Shown piece by piece: positions 1 through 6,016 of a stretch of DNA of 6,767 nt. The notes under the pieces are model-generated. The model was given only the letters and a program-made list of their open reading frames with translations. It did no database searches and was not told the origin of the DNA. Position numbers and translations under genes: made by a program. Numbering within the stretch: position 1 is the stretch's first letter; every line of letters begins with the position of its first letter. This DNA comes from Gorillibacterium sp. (GTDB taxonomy: Bacteria > Bacillota > Bacilli > Paenibacillales > NBRC-103111): assembly GCA_023511325.1 (NCBI GenBank), contig JAIMBU010000147.1, positions 1 through 6,767 of the forward strand, written 5' to 3'.

Positions 1-2
1 GG

Positions 3-326
3 TTGGCTTTCAGCCTGAAGATGGGAGCCACGGCAACCATCCACGTCGAGCAAGAAGACCCTGTCCAGCATGTCAAGGAGCTAACGGCCGGTCGAATGGC
101 TGACCTGGTAATCGAAGCCGTTGGTCATAAAGATCACACGTTCAATCTGTGCATCGAGCTTTGTCGGGACTTTGGAGAGATTCTCTTCTTTGGAGTTCCG
201 CCCTCGCAAATCGATGGACTGAACTGGCGAAAATTGTTTTGGAAAAATATTCGAGTCACCACCAGCTTGGGGCCGGATTTCCAAATCGACTTCCCGTTGG
301 CCATGCGTTGGGTAGCGAAGCTATGA
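3..326 (+). pseudogene. Zinc-type alcohol dehydrogenase (MDR family), C-terminal fragment truncated at its 3' end
   Basis: This is a piece of a medium-chain dehydrogenase/reductase, NAD(P)-linked cytosolic enzymes that oxidise alcohols or polyols. The frame is open from the window edge, so the N-terminal catalytic zinc domain and the Rossmann Gly motif lie outside. Visible are the end of the cofactor domain (LKMGAT, then ADLVIEAVGH), the strand GEILFFGVP, and the late-family block ending DFPLAMRWV near residue 104. MDR proteins normally continue for roughly 50 more residues after this block, but here the frame meets a TGA within four codons, exactly where the CRISPR-associated sequence begins. 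The 3' end is therefore missing. The fragment looks richer in GC than the cas genes after it. Substrate cannot be told. Family assignment is firm; the truncation could be a real deletion or an assembly join. Confidence 0.8.
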
Positions 327-1357
327 AAGCTAATGAAAAGCAGGAGGGCGCTTCGATTACCTTAACTGCAACTCAGATGAGAAAAAACGATATGGGGCAA
401 TTTTACCAATATGTTTCATTGAAAGCAGGTCAGACCTTTAGCGGTGTTTGGCAAGGAGCGACAGAGGACATCAATTCCTTGTTGGAATGCCTGAAGAAGC
501 GGAGCAACAAGCTTCGATTGGGACGTTCTCGCACAGCAGAATACGGAGGGGTTACTTTTTCTTTAGGTGAAAACCCTCTACCGGATAATAATATTGTAGA
601 GCAAACAAGGACAGCAACCCGTTTCACCTTAGTCCTGACAACGCCGATGGTATTATTTGATGCCGAAGGAAGAAACGCACTTGATCCGCAATTTATCGTG
701 GACGAGCTGAATGCTGAAATAGATTGCGGAGCTAAACTTAAAGAGTCGTTTCTAAGGATGACTGAACGCTCCGGCTACAATGCTAAATGGCGATTGCCTA
801 AGCCGCAGTTGCCTGCATTAGGAGCTGGTTCGGCGCTTGTGATTGAAACGGAAAAGGCCATTTCTCCAAAACAGTTGGAGGGAAAACGCTGGGGAGCGCA
901 GACAGGAGAAGGTTTCGGTGAAGTGAAGGTTCATGTTCATGAAGGATGGACAGCAGGGCAGGAGAATGTTGCCTGTAAAATGACGCTGATGCCTATTGAT
1001 AAAAACGACTCATCAAAAGATGTTGTGCTAACTCTCGAAGAAAACCAGCATGCAGCTTTAAGCTGGCTAGTCGATCAGAAACGGCAAAAGGAAACCAAGG
1101 AAAACCTGTTTCGAGAAGGTGGACAAGCTGCTGAGAATAAATATAAGGAGTTGAACGTATCCGCTAACAGTTCAAAGATCCATCAGATCATTGCCCTTTT
1201 TGATAAGTATCTGGATTACAATTTACTGAAAATTGAGCTGGATAAAATGGAGGACAAGAAATACTCGGAGTTAATTGAACCCTGTGTAGGAAAAGAACCG
1301 GATTATATCAGAGGATATTTGCAAACCGTTAAATGGGAAGCGAGGAACGGAAAATGA
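323..1357 (+). CDS. csx10: Type III-D Cas5-like RAMP protein Csx10, N-terminally truncated, with a Cas11-like helical C-terminal tail
   Basis: Csx10 is the Cas5-type subunit of III-D effector complexes and binds the crRNA 5' end. Counting from the ATG at 323 (344 residues), family-like blocks are GQFYQYVSLKAGQTFSG (25-41), LGRSRTAEYGG (66-76), a Gly-rich ALGAGSAL (165-172) and a C-terminal Gly loop GEGFGEV (195-201). From about 238 to 344 the protein turns into charged helices (for example SSKIHQIIALFDKYL and DYIRGYLQTVKWEAR), as expected of a fused Cas11 small subunit; this part is inferred from sequence character. The N-terminal RAMP half, and any N-terminal Cas7 domain as in III-Dv fusions, is missing: sequence upstream of about 315 is dehydrogenase read out of frame. 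The frame is open back to an ATG at 149, but that start would translate this foreign sequence. No convincing Shine-Dalgarno precedes 323. The stop overlaps the next ATG (ATGA). Probably not functional alone. Confidence 0.75.
   Translation: MKANEKQEGASITLTATQMRKNDMGQFYQYVSLKAGQTFSGVWQGATEDINSLLECLKKRSNKLRLGRSRTAEYGGVTFSLGENPLPDNNIVEQTRTATRFTLVLTTPMVLFDAEGRNALDPQFIVDELNAEIDCGAKLKESFLRMTERSGYNAKWRLPKPQLPALGAGSALVIETEKAISPKQLEGKRWGAQTGEGFGEVKVHVHEGWTAGQENVACKMTLMPIDKNDSSKDVVLTLEENQHAALSWLVDQKRQKETKENLFREGGQAAENKYKELNVSANSSKIHQIIALFDKYLDYNLLKIELDKMEDKKYSELIEPCVGKEPDYIRGYLQTVKWEARNGK
1342..1345 (+). promoter_or_regulatory. Ribosome binding site deciding the cas7-2x start
   Basis: GAGG within CGAGGAACGG lies about 8 nt before the ATG at 1354 and supports that start over the in-frame ATG at 1333. 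It is inside the end of csx10, so translation is probably coupled through the ATGA overlap. Confidence 0.55.
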
Positions 1358-2733
1358 CACTGTTCGATATTGGAGAAGTTAATCCTATTTGCAGACGGAC
1401 CTATATTCGAATAGAAGGCATTCTGGATTCACCCTTATCCATTGGGTCAGGGGAAGGAATAGCAACCGATACAGATGTCATTCTTGATGCGCAGGGTAAT
1501 CCCTTTGTCCCGGGAAGCTCACTAGCAGGTGCCATGCGGCATTATTTTGCACAGCAGGTGAAGGCTTCTAATCATTCAATTAACGGTTTGTTTGGCTCGA
1601 TTGAGACTAATAAACAAAGTTCTCTCTTCATCTATGACATGCAGTTGCTTGATGCTAAACAATCACTTTCCAAGCGCGACGGGGTAAAGCTGGATTTTTT
1701 CAAAACAGCTATGGATAAAGCGAAGTATGAAATACAGATTATAGAACGCGGTGTAGAGTATGTCATTCGTTTTGAATTGGTGGAGCGTAGCGACGACTTG
1801 CGTTCTAATCCTGCTATGCGAACAGATTTAGTGCGTCAGGCAATTGATGGCTTGGCGAGTGGAGAAATCACACTTGGAGCGAAAAGCCACCGCGGATTTG
1901 GTAAGCTTGCGGTAAAAACAGTTCAGGCCAAAGTGTTTGATTATACTAAGACCCAAGATTGTCTGGAATGGCTGGATTGGGACGATCAAGAAGGTAATGC
2001 CTTTGATAATGCGGAACAGTGGTCATTTAATCAAGAGGGAATAACTGCGTATACCCTCAAGGTCCCGCTGAAAATTAGGCAGAGCATCATGATCAGGCAA
2101 TATGCTATCCGTCATTATAACACCAAACAAGCTCCCGATTATGAACATCTATATTCTGGTGGGGAGGCTGTAATTCCGGGTACAAGTTGGATGGGTGCCA
2201 TTCGCAGCAGGCTCTCCTCGCTTCTCCTTCAAGAGTTCAAAGTAGTGCCAGCGAGAATTGAAGTCCTATTAGAACCTATTCTGGGGACCGTTATAAACGG
2301 AGATTCAACAAGCATAACGTTGATTGCTTCTACAGTAAGGGTGGAAGAATCGGTAATTGAGGGTGGACACGCGTTGACCATGACACGAACAGCCATTGAT
2401 CGCTTTACCGGAGGAACCGTTCGAGGTGCTCTTTACACTAGCGTTCCTTGGATTGGTGGAACTACAAATCTAGTGCTGCGCTGGTTCGATCGACCGAAAG
2501 GACCCTCCAGTGAGGTGATCTGCGGATTGCTGTTGTGGGTCATTGCTGACTTACAGGCGGGATTATTGGCCGTTGGTGGTGAGACGGCAATTGGCCGAGG
2601 AACTTTTGCAGCATTCGATAAGTCGGTTGTATCTGGTGAGATTCTTATAAACGGTCATCCTTTAACAGACCCAAATAGCTATAGCAGAGTTGCTGCAGAA
2701 TGGATTAAAGCCGCGAAGAGAGAGGAAGTGTAA
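1354..2733 (+). CDS. Double-Cas7 RAMP protein (Cas7-2x, two fused Csm3-like domains)
   Basis: This 459-residue protein is a tandem fusion of two Cas7/Csm3-type domains, the backbone subunits that coat crRNA and cut target RNA at 6-nt intervals in type III complexes. Domain 1 (about 15-195) shows LSIGSGEG, the strand and loop DVILDAQGNPFVPGSSLAGAMR (41-62), LFG (79-81) and the Gly loop GAKSHRGFGKL (175-185). Domain 2 (about 232-425) repeats this layout with AVIPGTSWMGAIRSRL (272-287) and GGETAIGRGTFA (408-419). By position relative to the PGSS loop, Asp39 matches the cleavage Asp of Csm3; Asp262 sits similarly in domain 2. I chose the ATG at 1354 over one seven codons upstream (1333) because it overlaps the csx10 stop as ATGA and has GAGG at 1342-1345, about 8 nt before it. 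Both RAMP domains look complete. Family firm; catalytic residues inferred. Confidence 0.85.
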   Translation: MTLFDIGEVNPICRRTYIRIEGILDSPLSIGSGEGIATDTDVILDAQGNPFVPGSSLAGAMRHYFAQQVKASNHSINGLFGSIETNKQSSLFIYDMQLLDAKQSLSKRDGVKLDFFKTAMDKAKYEIQIIERGVEYVIRFELVERSDDLRSNPAMRTDLVRQAIDGLASGEITLGAKSHRGFGKLAVKTVQAKVFDYTKTQDCLEWLDWDDQEGNAFDNAEQWSFNQEGITAYTLKVPLKIRQSIMIRQYAIRHYNTKQAPDYEHLYSGGEAVIPGTSWMGAIRSRLSSLLLQEFKVVPARIEVLLEPILGTVINGDSTSITLIASTVRVEESVIEGGHALTMTRTAIDRFTGGTVRGALYTSVPWIGGTTNLVLRWFDRPKGPSSEVICGLLLWVIADLQAGLLAVGGETAIGRGTFAAFDKSVVSGEILINGHPLTDPNSYSRVAAEWIKAAKREEV

Positions 2734-2737
2734 TTGC

Positions 2738-3364
2738 ATGAGTCAACTGGAGATTGAGGAGCTTGTATCCTGCACAGAGACTGGCCGAGAACTACCGGAG
2801 AACCTCCTTGCTACGATAGCATCTTATTTTAGTGGTAAGTCGAATATCTATGCTTATATGGATCATGCAGTAGCACTTGGTACTTATGATGACGGACGGA
2901 TCCAAATAGGTCTGGGGCAGGAAGAGAGAATTGTCCAACTTACCTTATTCGATAATGTGCAGGAACTGCGTGTGTTCAACAAGGAGCAGGAGTTTCGCGC
3001 GGTAAATATAGCTGGAGAGTTTCGCTGGCGCCTGCGTGTAGATGGGCAGGGAACTCAAACCATTCATATCCTTGATGAAACCCATAAGCTCTGGGGTGCT
3101 GTGAAGGAGAGCAAAGGGCAGGAAAAGTGGAGTCTACTTCGCTCCGATCGCGGGAGCGCAATTTATTATCCCGGTACTGTTTACAAGAATGGCGAGAAGG
3201 GTTTGATTGTGCGTAACTACATTCAGTTTAACGGTGTCAGCCTTCTTAAAGAGGGTATTGGACTTGGTGATGCCGGGTTAACCCACTTCGTTGATGAACG
3301 CTTATGTGAGTTTGTAGACTGGCCAGCTATAGAGAGGGGAGAGCAGGACTATGGCAGATCATAA
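2738..3364 (+). CDS. csx19: Type III-D CRISPR-associated protein Csx19
   Basis: The 208-residue protein matches what I know of the Csx19 family (TIGR03984), found almost only in III-D operons and a structural subunit of the III-Dv effector. Recognisable pieces are LTLFDNVQELRVFNKEQEFRA (about 68-88), HKLWGAV, WSLLRSDRGSAIYYPG in the middle, and VRNYIQF followed by DERLCEFV near the C-terminus. It has no signal peptide, membrane segment or nuclease motif, so it is probably a cytosolic accessory subunit rather than an enzyme. The ATG at 2738 is preferred to one at 2690, which lies inside cas7-2x; a purine-rich GAGAGAGGAAG at 2718-2728 precedes 2738. It begins 4 nt after the cas7-2x stop and overlaps the next gene by 14 nt, so all are probably cotranscribed. 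Its exact role is not known to me. Confidence 0.8.
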   Translation: MSQLEIEELVSCTETGRELPENLLATIASYFSGKSNIYAYMDHAVALGTYDDGRIQIGLGQEERIVQLTLFDNVQELRVFNKEQEFRAVNIAGEFRWRLRVDGQGTQTIHILDETHKLWGAVKESKGQEKWSLLRSDRGSAIYYPGTVYKNGEKGLIVRNYIQFNGVSLLKEGIGLGDAGLTHFVDERLCEFVDWPAIERGEQDYGRS

Positions 3365-5330
3365 AATAAGCAATAAGAAAGGGTGGACAGCAGACGAGAC
3401 GGACCGTTTTATTAACCCATACAATTTTGTTCCGTTTGGGAATAAATGTGACCGTTCTGCTATTCCAGATAAGCCCGGCAATCTGACGGGTTACCTGGAA
3501 TGCGGGCTGGACGTGCTGACACCTCTTTTTATACCGAACACTTCAAATAACAAAGCTCTTCATCATACAAATGAAAGTCAAGATGAAAGTAGCAATAATT
3601 TTTTCTCCTATGCAGATCTAGGTGATAAGGGTAACAAGCCCGATGGCTATTATGAACCAGTTATTCCTGGCTCAGAGATTCGCGGCGTAGTGCGAAGTGT
3701 TTTTGAGGCGGCGTTTAATGGCTGCATGTCTTCTGTTGAAGGGAAACGAGTGTTGAAAAGACGGACTACCGTGCCGAAAAAACCAGGGTTGCTTAAAAAA
3801 CACGATGGTAAGTGGGTCATTATACCGTGTGACCGTTGGATGATAAACAGACTAGAAGATAAAGTTGGAAGCTATGGTCGGGATGAGGGTTTTGGACAAT
3901 TTGTTCCAGATGAACTCTATGCCAGTTGGGAAGAAGGAAAAATTCTTTATGTAGATGGCACTAAAAAATTTATAACAAGCGGTGGATTTCGAACAAATTT
4001 TTATGTTGCCGCTGAATGCAGCCCTCTACCCCAAAAAGGCTGGATAAGTGGCTATTTACATAAGGGAGAACCATTTGTTTCTAAGCATCACGAATCAGTT
4101 TTTGTACCAAAAAAAGAAGCAGACAAGATTTCAGTTCGTCAGTTGGACGTAGATAGACTAGAACAGGTTCTAGAACAGTATGCGGATAAGACTATAAATA
4201 AGCATATAGGCAAAGGGCACAATTCTTATAAGGGTTATGATGCCACTAATGTAAACGGAATACTGGTGTATTATTCCGAAAGGTCATCTAAGGAAAACAA
4301 ACAGCCTCTCTATATGACGCCTGCTTGTTTATCCAAAGAAATATTTGATCAACAAATTGAACAGCTATTAAAGCAGAATGGTGAATACCAGCCGTGCACT
4401 CATGGTGTTCGCGATGTATGCCCGTCCTGTGCTCTTTTTGGTATGGTAACTAAAGATGGAAAAGGAGAATCACGAGCTTCACGTGTCCGCTTTGAAGACG
4501 GACATATCGTCAGTCCTTTGGTTACGATGAAAGATTATTATCTGGAAGACGACATTACATTACCGGAAATGGGTGAACCAAAACCGGGTACCGTGGAGTT
4601 CTATACCTTATCACCAAAGGAAAAAGAAGGTCTATCTTACGAGTATTGGACCTATGATTATTTAGGAAAAGGCGGGAATGATAAAAAGATGCTCTCGTCA
4701 ACCATGCTACAATTACGAGGCAGAAAGTTCTATTGGCATAGTGATGCTTGGAGAAATTACTGGAAAAATAAAGACACACTTACTACCATGAGGCAACGAA
4801 TTAGACCTTTGAAGCCATCAAGTGACGAAAATTTAGCTGAAGGGCCTCTGTTTAAATTTCGTATTTATTTCGAGAATGTAACAGAACTTGAATTAATGAG
4901 ATTGCAGTGGGCGCTAACGTTTAACGATGATGCTTGCGCCCACAAAATAGGAAGAGCGAAGCCGCTTGGTTTTGGTAGTGCACGGATTACGATACTTCGT
5001 TTATTGGGGCGGAGTGTTGATCCCGAGGGCGGTGAATGGAAATGTGAGCCTTTGGACTTGCAAGGAGATACTTTAAAGTTTGGTAAAGAAGTAGAAATTT
5101 TAAAGCAGTTAGCTGATTGGAAGAACAAACCAAAAAATGTGAGCTATCACAAGGGTCACAATTCAACATTGAAAGGCCATAGTCTAGAAGAAACAAAGAA
5201 TGCTTCCGCCTCACATCAATGGTTTAATGGAAATCGGGATAAAGGAAAATTTTCCAAAGTGCTGCCAAAGCCCGATGAAGAGAGGAATGAGCAATACAAA
5301 GACAAATGGTTGTATAAGCTCAAAAAGTAA
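3351..5330 (+). CDS. TIGR03986-family CRISPR RAMP protein (Cas7 with large insertion, III-D type)
   Basis: This 659-residue protein is a RAMP/Cas7-like backbone subunit of type III-D complexes, the likely counterpart of the Cas7-insert subunit of III-Dv. Family hallmarks are INPYNFVPFG at 21-30, the Cas7 loop YYEPVIPGSEIRGVVRSVFE (100-119), a Cys cluster CTHGVRDVCPSC at 349-360 followed by LFG (probable zinc site: Cys349, Cys357, Cys360, perhaps His351), GRKFYWH (457-463), and the Gly-rich loop GRAKPLGFGSARI (534-546). Between about 130 and 345 there is a long stretch outside the Cas7 core, the insertion. A basic, polar tail (590-659) with KGHNS, also present at 288-292, may contact RNA; this is inference. 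A purine-rich SD (GGGGAG, 3337-3342) lies 8 nt before the ATG, which overlaps the csx19 frame by 14 nt. It looks full length and is the last gene of the operon; the CRISPR leader follows. Confidence 0.82.
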   Translation: MADHKISNKKGWTADETDRFINPYNFVPFGNKCDRSAIPDKPGNLTGYLECGLDVLTPLFIPNTSNNKALHHTNESQDESSNNFFSYADLGDKGNKPDGYYEPVIPGSEIRGVVRSVFEAAFNGCMSSVEGKRVLKRRTTVPKKPGLLKKHDGKWVIIPCDRWMINRLEDKVGSYGRDEGFGQFVPDELYASWEEGKILYVDGTKKFITSGGFRTNFYVAAECSPLPQKGWISGYLHKGEPFVSKHHESVFVPKKEADKISVRQLDVDRLEQVLEQYADKTINKHIGKGHNSYKGYDATNVNGILVYYSERSSKENKQPLYMTPACLSKEIFDQQIEQLLKQNGEYQPCTHGVRDVCPSCALFGMVTKDGKGESRASRVRFEDGHIVSPLVTMKDYYLEDDITLPEMGEPKPGTVEFYTLSPKEKEGLSYEYWTYDYLGKGGNDKKMLSSTMLQLRGRKFYWHSDAWRNYWKNKDTLTTMRQRIRPLKPSSDENLAEGPLFKFRIYFENVTELELMRLQWALTFNDDACAHKIGRAKPLGFGSARITILRLLGRSVDPEGGEWKCEPLDLQGDTLKFGKEVEILKQLADWKNKPKNVSYHKGHNSTLKGHSLEETKNASASHQWFNGNRDKGKFSKVLPKPDEERNEQYKDKWLYKLKK

Positions 5331-5371
5331 GGTTCGCAGAAGTAGGTAATAGAATAAAGATCATTAGTAGT

Positions 5372-5418
5372 AGGTGCGAATGTGAAGCTCCCATGAAATC
5401 CCCGGATCCTTCGCACCT
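5372..5418. repeat. Leader inverted repeat (AGGTGCGAA / TTCGCACCT)
   Basis: Two perfect 9-bp arms at 5372-5380 and 5410-5418 are separated by 29 nt. There is no T-run after the second arm, so it is not a standard intrinsic terminator. Its place inside the leader suggests a site used in spacer integration or protein binding (inference). Confidence 0.65.
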
Positions 5419-5516
5419 CGAAATTTGTCGAATTCAATAAGAAATGGTTTATCTATGCAAAAGTCAACTGCTGATCTATACTTTTTAAGTAACGATTGTA
5501 TTGAAAAAGTGCTGTT

Positions 5517-5544
5517 TTGATGCCTTTTTGGGATTAGGTATGAT
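5517..5544 (+). promoter_or_regulatory. Predicted sigma-A promoter for pre-crRNA
   Basis: A -35 TTGATG (5517-5522) and a -10 TATGAT (5539-5544) are 16 bp apart. Transcription would start near 5550-5553, immediately before repeat 1 at 5555. Both boxes are close to consensus, and position and direction fit the array. Confidence 0.5.
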
Positions 5545-5554
5545 CTTTTCCGCT

Positions 5555-5866
5555 GTCGCACTCCGTATGGAGTGCGTGGATTGAAACAGGTGTATCCGCA
5601 ATGATCTGAAACCCCGTGGGGCGACGTCGCACTCCGTATGGAGTGCGTGGATTGAAACATACGGGCTAGAGTATATTTGCCCTACCTTCATGAACGTCGC
5701 ACTCCGTATGGAGTGCGTGGATTGAAACGGCTCAATGCTACGATTGTTGAATGGTGTAGTCACAAGTCGCACTCCGTATGGAGTGCGTGGATTGAAACCC
5801 TATATGTTGGATAAGTAGATTTTCATTCATTTGATCGCACTCCGTATGGAGTGCGTAGATTGAAAC
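5555..5866 (+). CRISPR. CRISPR array: five 33-nt I-C-type repeats, four spacers
   Basis: Repeats lie at 5555-5587, 5626-5658, 5696-5728, 5766-5798 and 5834-5866. The first four are identical, starting GTCGCACTCC and ending GTGGATTGAAAC. Each holds a perfect 8-bp stem, CGCACTCC and GGAGTGCG, with a GTAT loop. Spacers are 38, 37, 37 and 35 nt (5588-5625, 5659-5695, 5729-5765, 5799-5833). Stem and ATTGAAAC end are typical of subtype I-C, whose crRNAs are cut by Cas5d; type III systems in Bacillota often use such arrays in trans. The leader is on the left, so the spacer at 5588 is the newest. No cas1, cas2, cas6 or I-C cas gene is in the window. The neighbouring effector genes are III-D, so subtype by repeat and by genes disagree. 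Spacer targets cannot be read from sequence alone. Confidence 0.97.
5834..5866 (+). repeat. Decayed terminal CRISPR repeat
   Basis: The last repeat differs from the other four at two positions: base 1 (G to A at 5834) and base 24 (G to A at 5857). The stem bases are unchanged. Decay at the leader-distal end is usual and fixes the array direction as left to right. Confidence 0.9.
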
Positions 5867-5964
5867 ACTTTTATGAGCAAACGAGAATTATTACACCAAG
5901 TGACAGTGTATATTTGATTCAAGTACAAGCTATGCTTTTACTAAGGTTCCACCTATTTTTTGGA

Positions 5965-5993
5965 TTGACTTCATATCATCATACTGATATTTA
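5965..5993 (+). promoter_or_regulatory. Predicted promoter for mntA-hepT
   Basis: TTGACT (5965-5970) and TATTTA (5988-5993) are 17 bp apart, upstream of the mntA ribosome binding site. The transcript would begin around 6000, leaving a very short 5' leader. The -10 is only a fair match, and read-through from the CRISPR promoter is an alternative because no terminator is seen between 5867 and 5964. Confidence 0.4.
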
Positions 5994-6000
5994 CGAAGTG

Positions 6001-6010
6001 AAGGAAGGCG
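6001..6010 (+). promoter_or_regulatory. Ribosome binding site that fixes the mntA TTG start
   Basis: AAGGAAGGCGG lies about 6 nt before TTG at 6017. An in-frame TGA at 5999-6001 bars any earlier start, and the next in-frame ATG would lose the catalytic GS motif, so TTG is the only sensible start. Confidence 0.65.
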
Positions 6011-6016
6011 GACTAC

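Larger units (their letters stand above)
5331..5554 (+). promoter_or_regulatory. CRISPR leader (I-C-type), between the cas operon and the array
   Basis: This 224-bp AT-rich, non-coding stretch lies between the last cas stop and the first repeat. It is placed as leader because the opposite end of the array has the decayed repeat and the repeats point rightward (ATTGAAAC at the 3' end). It holds a 9-bp inverted repeat (5372-5380 and 5410-5418) around a CCCATGAAATCCCCGG loop; from memory, a GGTGCGAA...TTCGCACC element of this kind is typical of I-C leaders in Bacillus, Geobacillus and Paenibacillus. It also holds a promoter just before repeat 1. No gene is seen inside it; reverse-strand frames here are by-products. 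Confidence 0.7.

Noticed and set aside
149..322. Upstream extension of the csx10 frame to an ATG at 149
   Set aside because: These 58 residues are the dehydrogenase sequence read in another frame and do not look like Cas protein; the first start past the junction is 323.
1333..1353. ATG at 1333 as the cas7-2x start
   Set aside because: The later ATG at 1354 has better SD spacing and the typical ATGA overlap with csx10.
5372..5418. Leader inverted repeat as the terminator of the cas operon
   Set aside because: The loop is 29 nt and no T-run follows the second arm, so it does not fit an intrinsic terminator.
4555..5437. Several reverse-strand frames of 73-87 codons over the TIGR03986 gene
   Set aside because: They lie opposite a long, well-supported coding gene and show no recognisable domain or start signal.
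5364..5772. Reverse-strand reading frames with a repeated FQSTHSIRSAT peptide
   Set aside because: The repeated peptide is the antisense translation of the CRISPR repeats; no ribosome binding site or protein family supports a gene.
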